Shown: positions 1 to 8,997, numbered from the stretch's first letter. The stretch: DNA of 64,000 bases from Flavobacterium ginsengisoli (GCF_029625315.1 NZ_CP121110.1:3729001-3793000); one strand, 5' to 3'. The notes: a model not told the origin generated them from the letters alone. Translations and numbers: made by a program.

Positions 1-408
1 CCCCAAGGAACTTTGGCAGAACGTTGTCGTGTCGCTCAAGCTGGAATTCCTGCTTTCTTTACACCAGCAGGTTATGGAACTGAAGTTGCAGAAGGAAAAG
101 AAGCACGAGAATTCAACGGAAAAATGCACATCATGGAAGAAGCTTTCAAAGCTGATTTTTCTATTGTAAAAGCTTGGAAAGGTGATGAAGCTGGAAATCT
201 TATTTTTAAAGGAACAGCTAGAAACTTCAACGCTTGTATGGCAGGTGCTGGAAAAATAACAATTGCAGAAGTCGAAGAATTAGTTCCTGTTGGGACCCTA
301 GATCCAAATCAGATCCATATTCCTGGAATTATGGTGCAGCGCATCTTCCAAGGAGAAAAATTTGAAAAACGAATTGAACAACGTACAGTAAGAGCTAAAA
401 TTAGATAA
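1..408 (+). CDS. scoA: 3-oxoacid CoA-transferase subunit A, C-terminal part
   Basis: The reading frame is open from the first base and ends with TAA at 406-408, so only the last 135 residues are present. The visible part has the GIPAFFTPAGYGT and KGTARNFN stretches of the family I CoA-transferase alpha subunit. With subunit B it moves CoA from succinyl-CoA to acetoacetate in ketone-body and butanoate metabolism in the cytoplasm. The B subunit gene follows at 1468 in the same direction, but a beta-lactamase gene lies between them, which is unusual because the two subunits are normally adjacent. The assignment is secure from the pair of subunits. The true start lies outside the window. Confidence 0.93.
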   Translation, partial: PQGTLAERCRVAQAGIPAFFTPAGYGTEVAEGKEAREFNGKMHIMEEAFKADFSIVKAWKGDEAGNLIFKGTARNFNACMAGAGKITIAEVEELVPVGTLDPNQIHIPGIMVQRIFQGEKFEKRIEQRTVRAKIR

Positions 409-494
409 TTAGAAAATGAGGCAATTAAATAATTAATTTAGGTTGCGTATAGAATTATCTTATTATCAAATTGACTAATTGACACATTAAAAAT
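409..494 (+). repeat. spacer copy 1 of a duplicated intergenic sequence
   Basis: This gap and the gap at 1377-1467 share the ordered blocks ATAATTAATTTA, a diverged middle with ATTATCT, and the 18-mer AATTGACACATTAAAAAT directly before the ATG of the next gene. Such AATTAGA/TTGACACATT sequences look like a dispersed intergenic repeat of Flavobacterium. The duplication brackets the beta-lactamase gene. Confidence 0.7.
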
Positions 495-1376
495 ATGACC
501 AGACTTAGTATAGTTCTTTTTTCGTTCTTATCGTTTCAGGCTTTTTCTCAGGGTACAAATGAGCTTCGAAATCAATTGCGACAAATTATATCGACTAAAA
601 GTGTTACTGTAGGTATTTCTATGAAAGGCATTGAAAATAAGGATACTTTGAGTATTAATGGAAATTTAAAAATGCCGATGATGAGTGTGTTTAAATTTCA
701 TATTGCATTGGCAGTTTTGCATAAAGTTGATGAAGGTAAACTCAATCTTACGCAAGAAATCTTTATAAAAAAGAAAGATTTAAAGGAAGATACGTGGAGC
801 CCAATGAAGGAAGATTATCCAGAGGGAAATGTAAGTTTGACTTTAGATAAAATACTCCGCTACACGGTTTCTCATAGCGACAATAACGGGTGTGACATTC
901 TGATCAATTTAGTTGGAGGTACAAAGTACATTCAAAAGTTTATAAATGAGCATGGAATCAAGGACTTTGTTATTAAAATGAACGAAGATCAAATGAAGGC
1001 GTGGAAAAATCTTTATGTCAATACTACAACTCCGTTGGCAACAACAGAATTGCTTGAGAAGTTTTTTAAAGGTGAAATTTTAAAAGAAGAAACCACAAAG
1101 TATTTGTATCAAATAATGGTAGAAACCTCAAGAGGGCTCACTTGGATGAAAGCTGGACTTCCTGAAAACACCGAATTAGCACACAGAACTGGAATTTCTG
1201 GAACTAATGATGCTAATTTGAGAGTTGCAATGAATGACGTTGGAATTGTAAAACTTCCAAACGGAAAACATTTCATTCTGTCGGTTTATTTAAAAGATAT
1301 TACAGAGAAAAGAGAGGACACAGAAAAAATAATAGCGGACGTAACAAAAGCAGTCTGGAATTATTTTAATAATTGA
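495..1376 (+). CDS. class A beta-lactamase, subclass A2-like
   Basis: This is a 293-residue serine beta-lactamase that should open beta-lactam rings in the periplasm. Residues 1-18 form a signal peptide ending in AFSQ. The active-site SxxK is SVFK at 64-67, the SDN loop is at 128-130, the omega-loop glutamate is probably E164 in NEDQ, and the third box reads RTG at 231-233 instead of KTG. The family resembles the Bacteroidota A2 enzymes (CGA/CIA/PER type) by its long spacing and the NEDQMKAW segment. It sits between scoA and scoB in the same direction, with nearly identical spacers on both sides, so it may have been inserted into that operon. The substrate range cannot be read from the sequence. 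It could also be a penicillin-sensing relative, but all catalytic positions except the K-to-R change are present. Confidence 0.9.
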   Translation: MTRLSIVLFSFLSFQAFSQGTNELRNQLRQIISTKSVTVGISMKGIENKDTLSINGNLKMPMMSVFKFHIALAVLHKVDEGKLNLTQEIFIKKKDLKEDTWSPMKEDYPEGNVSLTLDKILRYTVSHSDNNGCDILINLVGGTKYIQKFINEHGIKDFVIKMNEDQMKAWKNLYVNTTTPLATTELLEKFFKGEILKEETTKYLYQIMVETSRGLTWMKAGLPENTELAHRTGISGTNDANLRVAMNDVGIVKLPNGKHFILSVYLKDITEKREDTEKIIADVTKAVWNYFNN

Positions 1377-1467
1377 GATAATTAGACAATGTGCCATTAG
1401 ATAATTAATTTAAAATGCAGATAGCATTATCTAATTGGCAAATTCACAAATTGACACATTAAAAATT
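1377..1467 (+). repeat. spacer copy 2 of a duplicated intergenic sequence
   Basis: This is the second copy of the spacer described at 409-494. It ends with AATTGACACATTAAAAAT two bases before the scoB start codon at 1468. Confidence 0.7.
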
Positions 1468-2124
1468 ATGGCACTTAGTAAAGAAGATATAGCAAAACGA
1501 ATTGCAAAAGAGGTAAAAGATCGTTATTTCGTAAATCTTGGAATTGGGATTCCAACTTTGGTCGCAAATTATGTTCGAGAAGATATAGCAGTTGAATTTC
1601 AAAGTGAAAATGGTGTTCTCGGAATGGGGCCTTTTCCTTTTGAAGGAGAAGAAGATGCTGATATTATTAATGCAGGAAAACAAACCATTACGACACTTCC
1701 AGGAGCAAGTTTCTTCGATTCGGCTTTTAGTTTCGGAATGATTCGTAGCCAAAAAGTAGATTTGACGATTCTTGGAGCAATGGAGGTTTCTGAAAACGGA
1801 GACATCGCAAATTGGAAAATTCCAGGTAAAATGGTAAAAGGAATGGGTGGAGCAATGGATTTGGTGGCTTCCGCCGAAAATATCATCGTTGCCATGATGC
1901 ACGTAAACAAAGCAGGAGAGTCCAAAATCTTAAAAAGATGCACTTTGCCATTAACGGGCGTAGGATGCGTTAAAAAGGTCGTAACTGAGCTTGCGGTTCT
2001 CGAAGTAACAGAAAAAGGTTTTAAGCTCTTAGAACGCGCGCCAGGCATCTCAGTCGAGCACATTATCGCCTCAACCGAAGCTGATTTGATCATTGAAGGT
2101 GAAATTCCTGAGATGGTTTTTTAA
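1468..2124 (+). CDS. scoB: 3-oxoacid CoA-transferase subunit B
   Basis: This is the 218-residue beta subunit of succinyl-CoA:3-ketoacid CoA-transferase. The catalytic glutamate is E47 in the SENG motif (residues 46-49), which forms the enzyme-CoA thioester. GIGIPT at 25-30 and the NWKIPGKMVKGMGGAMDL stretch are also typical. I chose the ATG at 1468 (MALSKEDIAK) because homologues start there and because an upstream ATG at 1435 lies inside the repeat-type spacer. It works with scoA at 1-408, from which it is separated by the beta-lactamase gene. A hairpin terminator follows. Confidence 0.95.
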   Translation: MALSKEDIAKRIAKEVKDRYFVNLGIGIPTLVANYVREDIAVEFQSENGVLGMGPFPFEGEEDADIINAGKQTITTLPGASFFDSAFSFGMIRSQKVDLTILGAMEVSENGDIANWKIPGKMVKGMGGAMDLVASAENIIVAMMHVNKAGESKILKRCTLPLTGVGCVKKVVTELAVLEVTEKGFKLLERAPGISVEHIIASTEADLIIEGEIPEMVF

Positions 2125-2183
2125 GGTTCAAAGGCTCAAAGGTGCAGAGGCTCAAAGTTGAAGCACTAAAAATAAATTTAGAT

Positions 2184-2218
2184 AAGAGAACTTTCTTAAG
2201 AGAAGGTTCTCTTTTTTG
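2184..2218 (+). terminator. terminator after scoB
   Basis: AAGAGAAC at 2184-2191 pairs with GTTCTCTT at 2206-2213, with further partial pairing inside, and a T run follows. Confidence 0.65.
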
Positions 2219-2259
2219 TTTTCTGCTAGAGCGTATAATGAAAAAGTAATCTTTTTCTT

Positions 2260-2267
2260 TACATTTG
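2260..2267 (+). promoter_or_regulatory. -7 element of a Bacteroidota promoter
   Basis: TACATTTG matches the TAnnTTTG -7 consensus and lies 23 bases upstream of the TTG start at 2290. No TTG -33 box was found at the usual spacing. Confidence 0.4.
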
Positions 2268-2289
2268 CTGTAATTTAAAAAATACACCT

Positions 2290-2726
2290 TTGGAAAAGTT
2301 TGAAATCGATGTTAAGTGGAGTAGTTATTTCATTATTACAAATATAGTTACTTCATTCATTATAGTGTTGCTAATGCTTTTGATAGATATTCAGAGTTTA
2401 TTATATTTATCTAATGTTCTTATACCAGTTTTTATAATTCAGTTTTTATATTTTACAATAAAAGCTATTAGAGAAAACAAAAAACATGATTTAAGTAGAG
2501 GTTTTAGAAATTTCTTTGTTTTTACAAGGTTTTTTGTAATTTATTTCTTCGTGGTGTACTTGTTAAACGTGGGTTTACAGACAATGATTGACTATCCTTC
2601 TTTAATGTTTTATCACCGAAAAAAAACCTTTCAGAATTTTTAATAGAAGATAGTTTGTCTGAAAATAAAGATATTACACTTAACGAGTTTATTATCTCAT
2701 TAAAAAGAAAGTTTAACCGAGCATAA
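2290..2726 (+). CDS. small membrane protein of unknown function (frameshifted)
   Basis: I do not recognise this family. Translation starts at a TTG (MEKFEIDVKW) and gives three to four membrane segments in the first 115 residues (roughly 12-35, 38-60 and 78-103). The frame stops at 2643, but the next frame continues with NLSEFLIEDSLSENKD and ends in KRKFNRA at 2726. The break falls in a run of eight A at 2619-2626. One extra A restores a 145-residue protein with a charged cytoplasmic tail. It is convergent with the outer-membrane protein at 2817 and separated from it by a bidirectional terminator. The start codon choice is tentative. Confidence 0.55.
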
Positions 2727-2741
2727 ATCAACATATATAAA

Positions 2742-2779
2742 AAAATAAAAGACCACTTATATAGTGGTCTTTTATTTTT
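2742..2779. terminator. bidirectional terminator
   Basis: ATAAAAGACCACT pairs with AGTGGTCTTTTAT around a TATAT loop, flanked by A and T runs. It separates two convergent genes. Confidence 0.8.
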
Positions 2780-2816
2780 AAAGTCTTAGAAACTTAGGGT
2801 CTTAGCATCTCCAAAA

Positions 2817-3344
2817 TTATAAATTAAACGAAGCTCCTAAGCTAAAAGTAGCTTGATTATTCAAATGATAGAAAGGATCATTGTTTGAACCATATTTTGC
2901 AATTGGGAATCCGATTTCTGTGAAAACACCAAATCCGTCAGTGAAGAAATAACGACCACCAACGTGTCCGCCGAAATTATGTAAACCTAAGCTTAATCCA
3001 GGGTAAACGTCTAATTCTTTTACACCAATTACACTAGATAAGTTAGCATTGATTCTTGCTTTAGCATCAAAACGATCTGAGAAATCTGGTTCAGCATCGT
3101 GATAAAGATCTGAACTTCCGTGGTAGTAACCATTAAAATTATCAAATCCTAGTATATAGTTTGCTACAAAACCAAAAGAGAAATTTTCTCCTAAACCAAA
3201 ATCAACAGAACCTTGAATTCCAGAACCACCATCTTGTAAATTAGCTCCTACGTTTACTTTAATATCTCCCTTTCCTTTGAAAGCTTCTTGAGCATTAACA
3301 AATCCGAATGTCACTAAAAACACAAGTGTAATAATCTTTTTCAT
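2817..3344 (-). CDS. outer-membrane beta-barrel protein, DUF6646-like
   Basis: The product is a 175-residue secreted protein with a signal peptide ending in NAQ at residue 19. The rest alternates hydrophobic and polar residues with many glycines and aromatics, and ends in SLGASFNL, a typical outer-membrane C-terminus with a final hydrophobic strand. The pattern fits a small eight-stranded barrel. The DUF6646 name is from memory and less certain than the location. It stands alone, convergent with the gene at 2290. No catalytic motif is seen. Confidence 0.7.
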   Translation of the reverse strand: MKKIITLVFLVTFGFVNAQEAFKGKGDIKVNVGANLQDGGSGIQGSVDFGLGENFSFGFVANYILGFDNFNGYYHGSSDLYHDAEPDFSDRFDAKARINANLSSVIGVKELDVYPGLSLGLHNFGGHVGGRYFFTDGFGVFTEIGFPIAKYGSNNDPFYHLNNQATFSLGASFNL

Positions 3345-3393
3345 AAAAATTTAATATTAATTATTTGGGAAGCAAATGTAACTTTTAAACAAA

Positions 3394-4127
3394 TTAATTC
3401 CTACCTTTTTCGTTAAAATAGAGTTCGTTTAATGGTTCACTTTGCCAGTATTCCTTAGTGTCAACGTCTAAAATAGTAAGCGGGCCTCTAAATGCTGCAC
3501 CTGTATCTACATTCCAGACACAAGCTCTATTTACAGGAACCGTTTCGCCGATTCGGGTAACTGGTGTATGACCAATATAAACTTCCTTATAAACGGTAAA
3601 TCTTTTAGGATAGTGTAAGTCGTCTATTTTTAATTTTGGGTCTAATGACAAAGCTGTTTCCCAAAGAGTTCTGTCCCAATAAAATAGCTTCGAAAAATAT
3701 TCCCATTTTACACCATTTAAATTGGTGAATCCGGCATGAACGAACAATCGATTTTGATCATCAAGGTAATAATCCTGAAGGTTTTCAAGAAATTCTATGT
3801 GAGTTCTTTTTTCTCTTCCGAAATCTTGGCGTAACCTTCAACAGTTGCTTTCCCTCCGTGTTTATACCACGTTTCTTCGTCAAAATCATCATGTCTGTTT
3901 TCTAACCAGTCCAGAGTAAGCTGGTCGTGATTTCCTCTTATGCAGATGCAGTTTTGTTTGCTTTTTAAATCGATCAAATAGTCGATTACTTCAACAGACT
4001 GACTCCAGCCGTCAACATAATCGCCCAAAAAAATTAGAGTATCTTCTGTGGTAACTTTAGCTCTCTCGATTACTTGTTCAAGTGCAAGTAATCCGCCATG
4101 AATGTCACCTATAACAAATGTTCGCAT
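3394..4127 (-). CDS. metallophosphoesterase, serine/threonine phosphatase-like (frameshifted)
   Basis: This is a calcineurin-like phosphoesterase of the PPP type. The N-terminal part (3795-4127) holds GDIHG at residues 7-11, GDYVDGW and RGNHD, the metal-binding core of the family. The C-terminal part (3394-3747 and upstream in that frame) continues with IEFLENLQDYYLDD, then FVHAGF and IGHTPV, which supply further metal ligands. The two parts are in different frames. The break is in a T run of six at 3807-3812 (A run in the coding strand), and one added base restores a 244-residue protein of normal length. The enzyme would remove phosphate from proteins or nucleotides. It is divergent from dinB. 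Confidence 0.85.
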
Positions 4128-4255
4128 TATTTAATTTTTCGAGTAGAAGAACAAAAATAGAAAGAATAATTGGTTTGAACTCATTGAATTCAGATTCTTT
4201 AAAAATTGATATGATTTATAACTATTTACAGTACTTTTTTATTGTTTTTCCTCAG

Positions 4256-4263
4256 TAAATTTG
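4256..4263 (+). promoter_or_regulatory. -7 promoter element of dinB
   Basis: TAAATTTG fits TAnnTTTG exactly and ends only four bases before the dinB ATG at 4268, so the transcript would be leaderless or nearly so. The nearest upstream TTG (4242-4244) is too close for a standard -33 box. Confidence 0.5.
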
Positions 4264-4267
4264 CAAA

Positions 4268-5350
4268 ATGTCTGAAACACCAACATATCGTAAAATTATT
4301 CATATTGATATGGATGCCTTTTATGCATCGGTAGAACAGATGGACAATCCAGAACTAAGAGGCAAACCAGTTGCAGTTGGAGGTTCGGAGAATCGAGGAG
4401 TGGTTTCGGCCGCAAGTTACGAAGCAAGAAAGTTTGGTGTTCGCAGTGCCATCAGCGGCGTTTTAGCCAAAAAATATTGTCCAGATATTATTTTCGTAAG
4501 ACCAAGATTTGATCGATACAAAGAGATTTCATCCAAAATCCATAAAATTTTTCATGAATATACCGATTTAGTCGAGCCACTTTCGCTTGACGAAGCTTAT
4601 TTGGATGTTACCAAAAATAAAAAAGGAAATCCTAGCGCAAGTCTTTTAGCACAAGAAATTAGACAAAGAATTTTAGATGAAGTTGGACTAACCGCTTCGG
4701 CAGGTATTTCAATCAATAAATTTGTGGCCAAGATTGCCAGCGATTATAATAAACCGAACGGACAAAAAACGGTAAATCCTGACGAAGTAGAAGCTTTTTT
4801 GGAAGATCTTCCAATTCGTAAATTTTATGGCGTTGGGAAAGTGACAACAGAAAAAATGTATCAGCTCGGAATTTTCACAGGAACCGATTTGAAAAGCAAG
4901 TCTTTAGAGTTTTTAGAAAAACACTTCGGAAAATCTGGAGCGTTTTATTACCATGTTGTGCGTGGCATACATAATAGTGAAGTAAAGTCTTCGAGAATAA
5001 CCAAATCTGTGGCCGCAGAACATACTTTTGATGTGAATCTGTCTTCTGAGATTTTTATGATGCAACAACTAGAACGTATAGCGGTTTCGTTAGAAAAACG
5101 TCTGCAAAGGCATAATATTTCTGGAAAAACAATTACACTTAAAATCAAGTACAGCGATTTTTCGCGACAAACGAGAAGTAAAACTCTCCCTTATTTTATT
5201 TCTGATAAAAGTCTGATTATGGAAAATGTTGAGGAGTTGTTATATCAGGAAAAGATGAAAGATTCGGTACGATTGCTCGGAATCTCATTAAGCAACTTAA
5301 ATAACGAGGAAAAAAAGGCAGTGGTGGTGCGGCTAAAATTTACTTTTTAA
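4268..5350 (+). CDS. dinB: DNA polymerase IV
   Basis: This is a complete 360-residue Y-family polymerase for translesion synthesis. The palm motif DMDAFYASVE carries D14 and the probable steric-gate Y19, and SLDEAYLDV carries the other catalytic acids D108 and E109. The fingers, the helix-hairpin-helix thumb (IRKFYGVGKVTTEKM) and the little-finger domain follow in order. The last residues RLKFTF resemble a degenerate beta-clamp binding tail. The gene is single and divergent from the metallophosphoesterase. No SOS box was identified, and Bacteroidota often lack a recognisable LexA site. Confidence 0.96.
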   Translation: MSETPTYRKIIHIDMDAFYASVEQMDNPELRGKPVAVGGSENRGVVSAASYEARKFGVRSAISGVLAKKYCPDIIFVRPRFDRYKEISSKIHKIFHEYTDLVEPLSLDEAYLDVTKNKKGNPSASLLAQEIRQRILDEVGLTASAGISINKFVAKIASDYNKPNGQKTVNPDEVEAFLEDLPIRKFYGVGKVTTEKMYQLGIFTGTDLKSKSLEFLEKHFGKSGAFYYHVVRGIHNSEVKSSRITKSVAAEHTFDVNLSSEIFMMQQLERIAVSLEKRLQRHNISGKTITLKIKYSDFSRQTRSKTLPYFISDKSLIMENVEELLYQEKMKDSVRLLGISLSNLNNEEKKAVVVRLKFTF

Positions 5351-5408
5351 TAACAATTTTTAAAAGTTCAAAATAAGGAATGGAATGCGAGCGATAAGAT
5401 TTTTCTGC

Positions 5409-5416
5409 TACCTTTG
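5409..5416 (+). promoter_or_regulatory. -7 promoter element of the PAS gene
   Basis: TACCTTTG matches TAnnTTTG and lies 37 bases before the ATG at 5454. A -33 TTG is not evident. Confidence 0.4.
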
Positions 5417-5453
5417 AGTAAAAAGATTTATCTGTCTTCTGAATTGATTTTGT

Positions 5454-5955
5454 ATGAAAAATAGAAATTCTGATGATCCGCTGCGGCGAAATTCAGTTCC
5501 AATCCTATCTTGGGATTTCCACTATGAATATCTGAATGAACTAAAAGCACTAAGTACTGATTTAAAAAGGGTAAGCCAAATCTCAGATGAATTTATCTGG
5601 GATGAAAAAATGCTCAATATTCAGGAAAGACTCAAAAACGAAGTGGTTTTAGTAACCGATTTAGATTTGAAAATAGTTTTCGCGTCAAGCGGAATAAAAA
5701 AAATGACGGGCTACAAAGAGGAAGAAATCTTAGGAAAAACACCAAAGATGTTTCAAGGCCCAGCAACTTCACAAAAAGATTTAAAGGAAATAAGAGAAGC
5801 GGTAAAAAAAGAAGATTCCTTTTGTAAAAACACTTGAAAACTATAGAAAAAACGGCCAAACGTATAAATGTAAAATCGAGGCTTCGCCAGTTTATAACCT
5901 AAAAGGCGAAATATCGCATTTTATAGCTTTTGAAAAACAGGATTTAAGCGCTTAA
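5454..5955 (+). CDS. PAS domain protein, LOV-like without the flavin cysteine (frameshifted)
   Basis: The frame from 5454 gives 127 residues. After a frame change near 5813-5818 the protein continues as PFVKTLENYRKNGQTYKC and ends at 5955, about 166 residues in total. A single PAS domain covers roughly residues 60-166, after a short N-terminal helix. The segment LGKTPKMFQG aligns with the LOV signature GRNCRFLQG, but proline stands at the photoactive cysteine, so it should not form the flavin adduct. There is no output domain, so it may bind a partner or ligand. The break is most simply one extra T in GATTCC. It is followed by a bidirectional terminator. Confidence 0.75.
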
Positions 5956-5961
5956 TGATTT

Positions 5962-6098
5962 TTAACCGCAAAGAGCGCAAAGTTTTACGCAAGGAACGCC
6001 AAGAATAAAAAAACCGTCTCAATTGAGACGGTTTTTTATTTTCTATGAATTTTGCTTTGTGAACTTCGCGTAAAACTTTGCGCTCTTTGCGGTTAAGA
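5962..6098. repeat. inverted pair of a dispersed intergenic repeat
   Basis: A 29-base segment beginning TTAACCGCAAAGAGCGCAAA at about 5962 is repeated as its reverse complement at about 6068-6097. The pair brackets the terminator at 6007-6037. A related copy lies at 13362-13400. Confidence 0.75.
6007..6037. terminator. bidirectional terminator
   Basis: CCGTCTCAATTGAGACGG at 6014-6031 is a perfect palindrome with seven A before it and six T after it. It serves the PAS gene and the fumarase gene. Confidence 0.9.
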
Positions 6099-6103
6099 AA
6101 TGA

Positions 6104-7709
6104 CTATAGGTTTGCAAAGAAATCATTCCCTTTATCATCGGTAATAATAAAGGCAGGGAAATCTTTAACAGTGATTTTACGAACAGCTTCCATTCCTAAT
6201 TCTTCAAAATCAACCACTTCTACTTTAAGAATATTGTCTTGAGCCAAAATAGTCGCAGGACCTCCAATAGAACCTAAGTAGAACCCGCCGTATTTGTTGC
6301 ATGCGTCAGCAACTTGTTTGGTACGGTTTCCTTTTGCCAGCATAATCATACTTCCACCATTTTTCTGGAATTCATCCACATAAACGTCCATACGTCCAGC
6401 AGTTGTTGGTCCGAAACTTCCTGAAGCCATTCCGTCTGGAGTTTTTGCAGGCCCAGCATAGTAAACAGGGTGGTTTTTGAAATAATCCGGCATTGGTTTT
6501 CCAGCGTCTAACAATTCTTTAATTTTTGCATGAGCAATATCACGAGCCACAATTACAGTTCCGTTTAATTTTAAACGAGTTTTAACTGGATATTGAGATA
6601 ATTTAGCTAAAATATCCGACATTGGCTGATCTAAATCAATTTCTACAGGCGCTTCTAAATGCGGAGCCGTTTCTGGTAAAAATTGTTTCGGATTTACTTC
6701 TAGTTGCTCAACAAAGATTCCGTCTTTAGTAATTTTTCCTTTGATATTTCTGTCTGCAGAGCAAGAAACTCCTAACCCAACTGGACAAGAAGCCGCGTGA
6801 CGAGGCAAACGAATTACACGAACGTCGTGTGTGAAATATTTTCCTCCAAACTGCGCTCCAATTGCACTTTCCTGGCAAATTTTCTGAACTCTTTCTTCCC
6901 ATTCAAAATCACGGAAAGCCTGACCTGCCATGTTTCCTGAAGTTGGAAGATGATCATAATATCCAGCAGATGCTTTTTTAACAGCGCTTAAGTTCGCTTC
7001 TGCAGAAGTTCCACCAATTACCAAAGCCAAGTGGTATGGAGGACAAGCAGAAGTTCCTAAATCTTTGATTTTTGTGCGAATGAATTCATCTAGAGATTTT
7101 TCATTCAGCAACGATTTTGTTTGCTGATATAAGTATGTTTTGTTTGCAGATCCTCCACCTTTTTGCCATGAACAAAAAGTCGTATGAAGCTCCTTTTTTA
7201 GCATAAATATCAATTTGCGCAGGAAGATTTGATCCTGAATTTTTCTCTTCAAACATCGAAATCGGAACAATCTGCGAATAACGTAAATTTCTTTTTTGGT
7301 ACGTGTTGAAAATACCACGGCTTAACCATTCTGCATCATCAACACCAGTAAAAATGCTTTCGCCTTTTTTAGCCATTACAATTGCAGTTCCTGTATCTTG
7401 GCAGCTTGGCAACTGGCCCTCGGCAGCTACAGAAGCATTTTGAAGTAAATTGTATGCCACGAAACGATCATTATCTGTTGCTTCTGGGTCGTCAAGAATT
7501 TTTCTTAATTTTTGTAAATGTGTCGTTCTCAACATAAACGAAACATCAGTCAAAGCTTCTTCAGCCAATAACTCTAAACCTTTTGGATCAACTGTTAAAA
7601 CTTCGCGTTCTCCAAATTTCTCTACTTTCACAAAATCAGAAGTGATTTTGCGGTACTGCGTATCATCCTTTAAGATCGGATAAGGATCTTGGTATATAAA
7701 ATCGATCAT
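6104..7709 (-). CDS. fumarate hydratase, class I (frameshifted)
   Basis: This is an iron-sulfur class I fumarase that interconverts fumarate and malate in the citric acid cycle. The N-terminal alpha domain holds [10 protein letters not shown] with the first cluster cysteine. The later parts hold SCSADRN and [14 protein letters not shown] with the other two likely cluster cysteines. The C-terminal beta domain has the GPTTAGRMD substrate motif. The frame changes inside [11 protein letters not shown] at 7160-7164, where five T (A in the coding strand) stand for four. Removing one gives a 534-residue protein of normal length. Because fumarase is a core enzyme and both halves are well conserved, I regard the shift as a probable sequence error. 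Confidence 0.93.
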
Positions 7710-7786
7710 TGTTTTGTTTTTTTACAAATTTAGAAATTATTTACCTAAGAAAGAATTTGAATTAGGGCTCTTCTGCAACTGTTTTT

Positions 7787-8530
7787 TTATTCTGCGGCGT
7801 TAAATTGATCAAACGTCATCTTTTTTTCAAAATACGGTTTGTCTTTTGCAGAAAGCGACATCTTTTTCCATTTATTGTCTTTTAATTCAAAAGAGATTGA
7901 GTCTGAGTGTTGAAGAATTCCCATATCCATGTTCTCATCCTCGTCTGCAGGTAAAAACGCAACAGTTTTGCAATAAAAAGATTTTGGATCAGATTTGGTA
8001 GAAGGATTTACGATTTCAACCCAGTTCCCCCAGCCGCTGTCAGACATTGAGCTCCATTGGTGTACTAATTGTAGTCCGCTGTTTTTTAAATAATAAAGAT
8101 AGTTTTCGTGTGAATAACCACAAGCAGGATATCCAAAATTGATTTGTATAAAAGGAGAATTTTTAGCAGTCTCAGATGTTAATCCGTAAGAAGCTGTCCA
8201 CTCAGAACCTTTTTGAAAACTTTTAATCGCAACTTTAGAAGATGCGGTTTTGGTTTTATTCTGATAAAAGTCTAATCGGTATTTTACAGTAACAATGCTG
8301 TCTTTATCTGCTTGCTGATCTACCAAATGCGCTAAAATAAAATCTGTCGAAGATTCTGTTTCTCCAGTATAAATCGCTACAGTATCGGTTTTAATAATTT
8401 TTTCATTAGCTGAAACTTCTAATGTCTCCTGTGGTTCAATGATTTCTGCTGTTGGTGGTGCAGCATCTGTAGGTTTTGTTTTTTGGCAACCGATTAAGAG
8501 CAATACGAAGAAAAAGGGGGCTATTTTCAT
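7787..8530 (-). CDS. lipoprotein of unknown function
   Basis: The 247-residue product starts with a lipoprotein signal whose lipobox is LIGC with the cysteine at residue 15, followed by a low-complexity threonine- and proline-rich linker. No known domain is recognised. The middle has a tryptophan-rich stretch SDSGWGNWVEIV near residue 165. It would be anchored in the outer or inner membrane facing the periplasm. It ends close to the RAYT gene upstream (five bases from its stop) and lies in the same direction, but a functional link is unlikely. Confidence 0.7.
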   Translation of the reverse strand: MKIAPFFFVLLLIGCQKTKPTDAAPPTAEIIEPQETLEVSANEKIIKTDTVAIYTGETESSTDFILAHLVDQQADKDSIVTVKYRLDFYQNKTKTASSKVAIKSFQKGSEWTASYGLTSETAKNSPFIQINFGYPACGYSHENYLYYLKNSGLQLVHQWSSMSDSGWGNWVEIVNPSTKSDPKSFYCKTVAFLPADEDENMDMGILQHSDSISFELKDNKWKKMSLSAKDKPYFEKKMTFDQFNAAE

Positions 8531-8535
8531 AAGGT

Positions 8536-8997
8536 TTATATTAGATTTTCAAATATAAATTTTTCATCGTAATCGACATTAAATTTATTTAGAAAATTCA
8601 GAAATTCATCATTAAAATTTTGCTTTTTATGATGTTCCTTTTGATTTTCAATGTATTTGTAAACAGAATTAATTTGAGATTGACTATATGAGAAAACGCC
8701 ATATCCGACTTGCCATGAAAATTTGGATTTGGTTAATTGATTGTCGTTGATATACTTTGAAGATTTTGCCTTAACATTTTTCATGAGTTCAGATATTGAA
8801 ATACTTGGCTTAATGGCTAATAAACAATGTAGATGATCTTCGACACCATTTACAATAATTGTTTTGCCTCCATTTTCATTAATTAAATTTCCAATCACGC
8901 CAAGCAATTTTGATTTCCAGCTTTCCTCAATTACGGCATTTCTATATTTGACTGCAAAAACTACTTGAATGTAAATTTGATGATAGGTATTTGCCAT
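8536..8997 (-). CDS. RAYT-type (REP-associated) transposase, IS200-like
   Basis: This is a 153-residue single-domain Y1 transposase. The HUH metal motif is HLH at residues 55-57 (GVEDHLHCLL), and the nucleophile is probably Y115 in YIENQKEHH. I chose the ATG at 8997 (MANTYHQIYI), since an upstream ATG at 9021 adds eight atypical residues. Enzymes of this kind act on single-stranded hairpins. The gap upstream (9070-9272) is full of short palindromes that are good candidates for its REP sites. No transposon ends or TnpB/accessory genes are nearby, so it looks like a domesticated chromosomal copy rather than a mobile element. Confidence 0.88.
   Translation of the reverse strand: MANTYHQIYIQVVFAVKYRNAVIEESWKSKLLGVIGNLINENGGKTIIVNGVEDHLHCLLAIKPSISISELMKNVKAKSSKYINDNQLTKSKFSWQVGYGVFSYSQSQINSVYKYIENQKEHHKKQNFNDEFLNFLNKFNVDYDEKFIFENLI

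Noticed and set aside
1459..2093. Minus-strand open frames opposite scoB
   Set aside because: They are shadows of a strongly conserved gene and have no start context or domain.
3807..3812. Phase variation by the homopolymer in the metallophosphoesterase gene
   Set aside because: Six T is too short for frequent slippage, and similar shifts occur in essential genes, so sequence error explains it better.
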